Shown here: positions 62,942 to 64,000 of the stretch, in pieces
Layout: each line of letters begins with the position of its first letter
Position numbering within the stretch: the stretch's first letter is position 1
Origin: Bacteroidota bacterium
Lineage (GTDB): Bacteria; Bacteroidota; Bacteroidia; Sphingobacteriales; Sphingobacteriaceae
Length of the DNA stretch: 64,000 nucleotides
Assembly: GCA_026224775.1 (NCBI GenBank)
Contig: JAMFRP010000038.1
Span: forward strand, 62,001 to 126,000
Direction: 5' to 3'
Notes under the pieces: generated by a model
Seen by the model: only the letters and a program-made list of their open reading frames with translations
Database searches by the model: none
What the model was told of the DNA's origin: nothing
Made by a program: the position numbers and the translations under genes

Positions 62942-63005
62942 TGGGAGGGGCAAATTCCCCTCTCGAGAAGGGGGAGCGAAAGGCAGTGCAGCTGCAGGGG
63001 TGTAT
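62942..63005. repeat. Short palindromic element CCCCTCTCGAGAAGGGGG
   Basis: AATTCCCCTCTCGAGAAGGGGGA begins 12 bp past the stop codon and is followed by CTGCAGGGGTGTATT. Related pieces lie at 14320-14340, 23990-24005 and 48160-48185. Confidence 0.5.
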
Positions 63006-63121
63006 TTCTACACCGTTCAATTCGAACTTTACACTTTAAAACTTAATTTCTACCTTAGCCGTTAATACTATTGAACGTTAAAATACTTTCAACTTTTAAC
63101 ATTCAAATACAACTAAGTATC

Positions 63122-63631
63122 ATGTCAGATAAAAAACTTCTTATTCTTAACCAGCATCAAATGCAGCAAAAGATCGACAGAATTGCTTACCAGATTTTGG
63201 AGGATAATTTTGACGAGGAAGAAATACTGATAGCGGGCATTTTACCACGTGGTAACCACATTGCCGAACGCCTAAAAAAAATACTGGATGAGATAGCACC
63301 CTTCAAAAGCAAACTGCTTACTATCGAATTGGATAAACAAAGCAGCAGCCTTAAATCAAACATTAATTTTAATGTAGATGACTGTAAAGATAAAGCGGTC
63401 ATTTTGGTTGATGATGTGCTAAACTCAGGCAAAACACTGGCTTATGGCTTCGGGGTATTTATTGATGTGCGTTTAAAAAAGCTGCGTACCGCTGTTTTGA
63501 TTGATCGTAACCACAAAAATTTCCCTATCACTACTGATTACGCAGGCATGGCCCTATCTACTGTTTTAAAAGAGCGTGTTGATGTTTTTTTAACCGAAAA
63601 CGGCGACGAAGACGCGGTATATTTAACCTAG
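63122..63631 (+). CDS. pyrR: PyrR-like phosphoribosyltransferase
   Basis: 169 residues from ATG at 63122 (MSDKKLLILNQHQMQQKIDR). Type I phosphoribosyltransferase with PRPP motif VILVDDVLNSGKTL and the PyrR-like GILPRGNHIAERL loop. PyrR regulates pyrimidine genes and can have uracil phosphoribosyltransferase activity; in Bacteroidota the regulatory role is less established. The in-frame Met at 63071 is less likely. Confidence 0.85.
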   Translation: MSDKKLLILNQHQMQQKIDRIAYQILEDNFDEEEILIAGILPRGNHIAERLKKILDEIAPFKSKLLTIELDKQSSSLKSNINFNVDDCKDKAVILVDDVLNSGKTLAYGFGVFIDVRLKKLRTAVLIDRNHKNFPITTDYAGMALSTVLKERVDVFLTENGDEDAVYLT

Positions 63632-63657
63632 TAAATTCTATTCCCATATTCCCAATT

Positions 63658-63698
63658 CGTGTAAAAAGTTCCCAAATAATTGGAGGGAATTCTACACG
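63658..63698 (+). terminator. Stem-loop after pyrR
   Basis: CGTGTA ... TACACG encloses TTCCC ... GGGAA, so a long imperfect hairpin forms 27 bp after the pyrR stop. No strong T-tract follows, so it may be a stability element. Confidence 0.5.
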
Positions 63699-63757
63699 CA
63701 AAAATTCCCTATTGCTTAATAAACAAAGCGCTTAGTTCAAATTAACATTTTAGGTAA

Positions 63758-63774
63758 TTGGCATTGCTTTTGAA
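63758..63774 (+). promoter_or_regulatory. Candidate sigma-54-type promoter
   Basis: TTGGCAT-N5-TTGAA resembles the -24/-12 consensus TGGCAC-N5-TTGC. GG and the TTG have the required spacing; the final GC is replaced by GA. It would start transcription near 63785, right at the first hairpin of the candidate small RNA. Confidence 0.45.
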
Positions 63775-63783
63775 TTAATATCA

Positions 63784-63860
63784 ACATCCCTTACCAAAAG
63801 GGTTGTTTTCATAGGTAGATGTAGGCCGAAAAACTGCGAGAGTCTTTTCGGCCTTTTTTT
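63784..63860 (+). ncRNA. Candidate small RNA with 5' hairpin and intrinsic terminator
   Basis: Gene-free but structured. A 5' hairpin AACAtCCCTT-ACCAA-AAGGGtTGTT is followed by a short linker and a strong terminator hairpin at 63823-63854, then seven T. A start at ~63785 predicted from the upstream sigma-54-like element would give a ~76-nt RNA. It contains no reading frame of note. Family unknown. Confidence 0.55.
63823..63860 (+). terminator. Intrinsic terminator of the candidate small RNA
   Basis: AGGCCGAAAA pairs with TTTTCGGCCT. The loop region can extend by ACT/AGT around GCGAG. A run of seven T (63854-63860) follows directly. Confidence 0.85.
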
Positions 63861-63898
63861 GTTTGAAATTTTCATCCTCCCCACGTAATATATTATCT

Positions 63899-63986
63899 AC
63901 GTCATTGCGAGCGAAGCGTGGCAATCCCAAACTATACAGGGTGGATCTACAAAGCGGGGATTGCCACGCTTCGCTCGCAATGACGT
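63899..63986. repeat. Palindromic repeat family A, copy 9
   Basis: Arms ACGTCATTGCGAGCGAAGCG and complement, perfect over ~31 bp, near the right edge. Confidence 0.9.
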
Positions 63987-64000
63987 TTATTGACAGGTGT

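Overview
The window looks like chromosomal DNA of a Bacteroidota bacterium, most likely family Sphingobacteriaceae (Mucilaginibacter- or Pedobacter-like). The evidence is the set of Bacteroidota-type proteins (DUF5686/carboxypeptidase-regulatory protein, DUF3108, DUF3109, DUF2480 and DUF6427 proteins, LptC-like lipoprotein, PpiD-like SurA_N protein, the arginine-pathway GNAT with a Cys-rich tail), the near absence of Shine-Dalgarno sequences, promoters of the TTG-N20-TAnnTTTG type, and intergenic gaps packed with palindromic repeats. No tRNA, rRNA, CRISPR array, complete insertion sequence or prophage was seen.

Layout. 0.1-2.8 kb: edge of a surface-polysaccharide region (Wzi/RemB-like barrel, gmd). 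3-15 kb: minus-strand housekeeping and envelope genes (PpiD-like foldase, LptC-like, barrel protein, coaX, purQ, membrane protein, glycosyltransferase, LpxH-like phosphoesterase). 15-27 kb: DinB-like protein, comB, gcvT, glycosyltransferases, rnhB, SpoIIE phosphatase, an OppC-type permease, a GT2/flippase-like pair and a dienelactone hydrolase-like protein. 27.6-30.3 kb: modABC and a secreted molybdopterin-domain protein. 30.4-31.6 kb: ECF sigma factor, zinc-finger anti-sigma and a secreted Met/Lys/Ser-repeat peptide, with an identical two-block promoter in front of the sigma gene and the peptide gene. 31.7-42.6 kb: esterase, trhO, DUF5686 protein, kbl, pheS with a Rieske-like lipoprotein and a TetR gene, a membrane protein and small regulators. 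43-46 kb: cobalamin riboswitch, metE, thioesterase. 46.5-55.3 kb: a regulator-rich accessory stretch (ricin-type protein, two TetR genes with visible operators, Crp, hydrolase, two SDRs, TetX-like monooxygenase, AraC). 55.5-64 kb: GH76 glycosidase, PAS histidine kinase, an arginine-type M20 deacylase and GNAT pair, rlmD, pyrR-like gene and a candidate small RNA with a sigma-54-like promoter.

Intergenic DNA carries at least six dispersed repeat families. The commonest is an approximately 88-bp palindrome with nine full copies. A 219-bp non-palindromic element occurs twice in opposite orientation and carries a short 9-bp tandem array. The least conventional signals are the ECF/Met-peptide module with its duplicated promoter, the candidate sRNA near 63.8 kb, the 219-bp element, and the repeat that has become part of the comB reading frame. 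Family assignments are from memory and sequence reading only; no searches were run.
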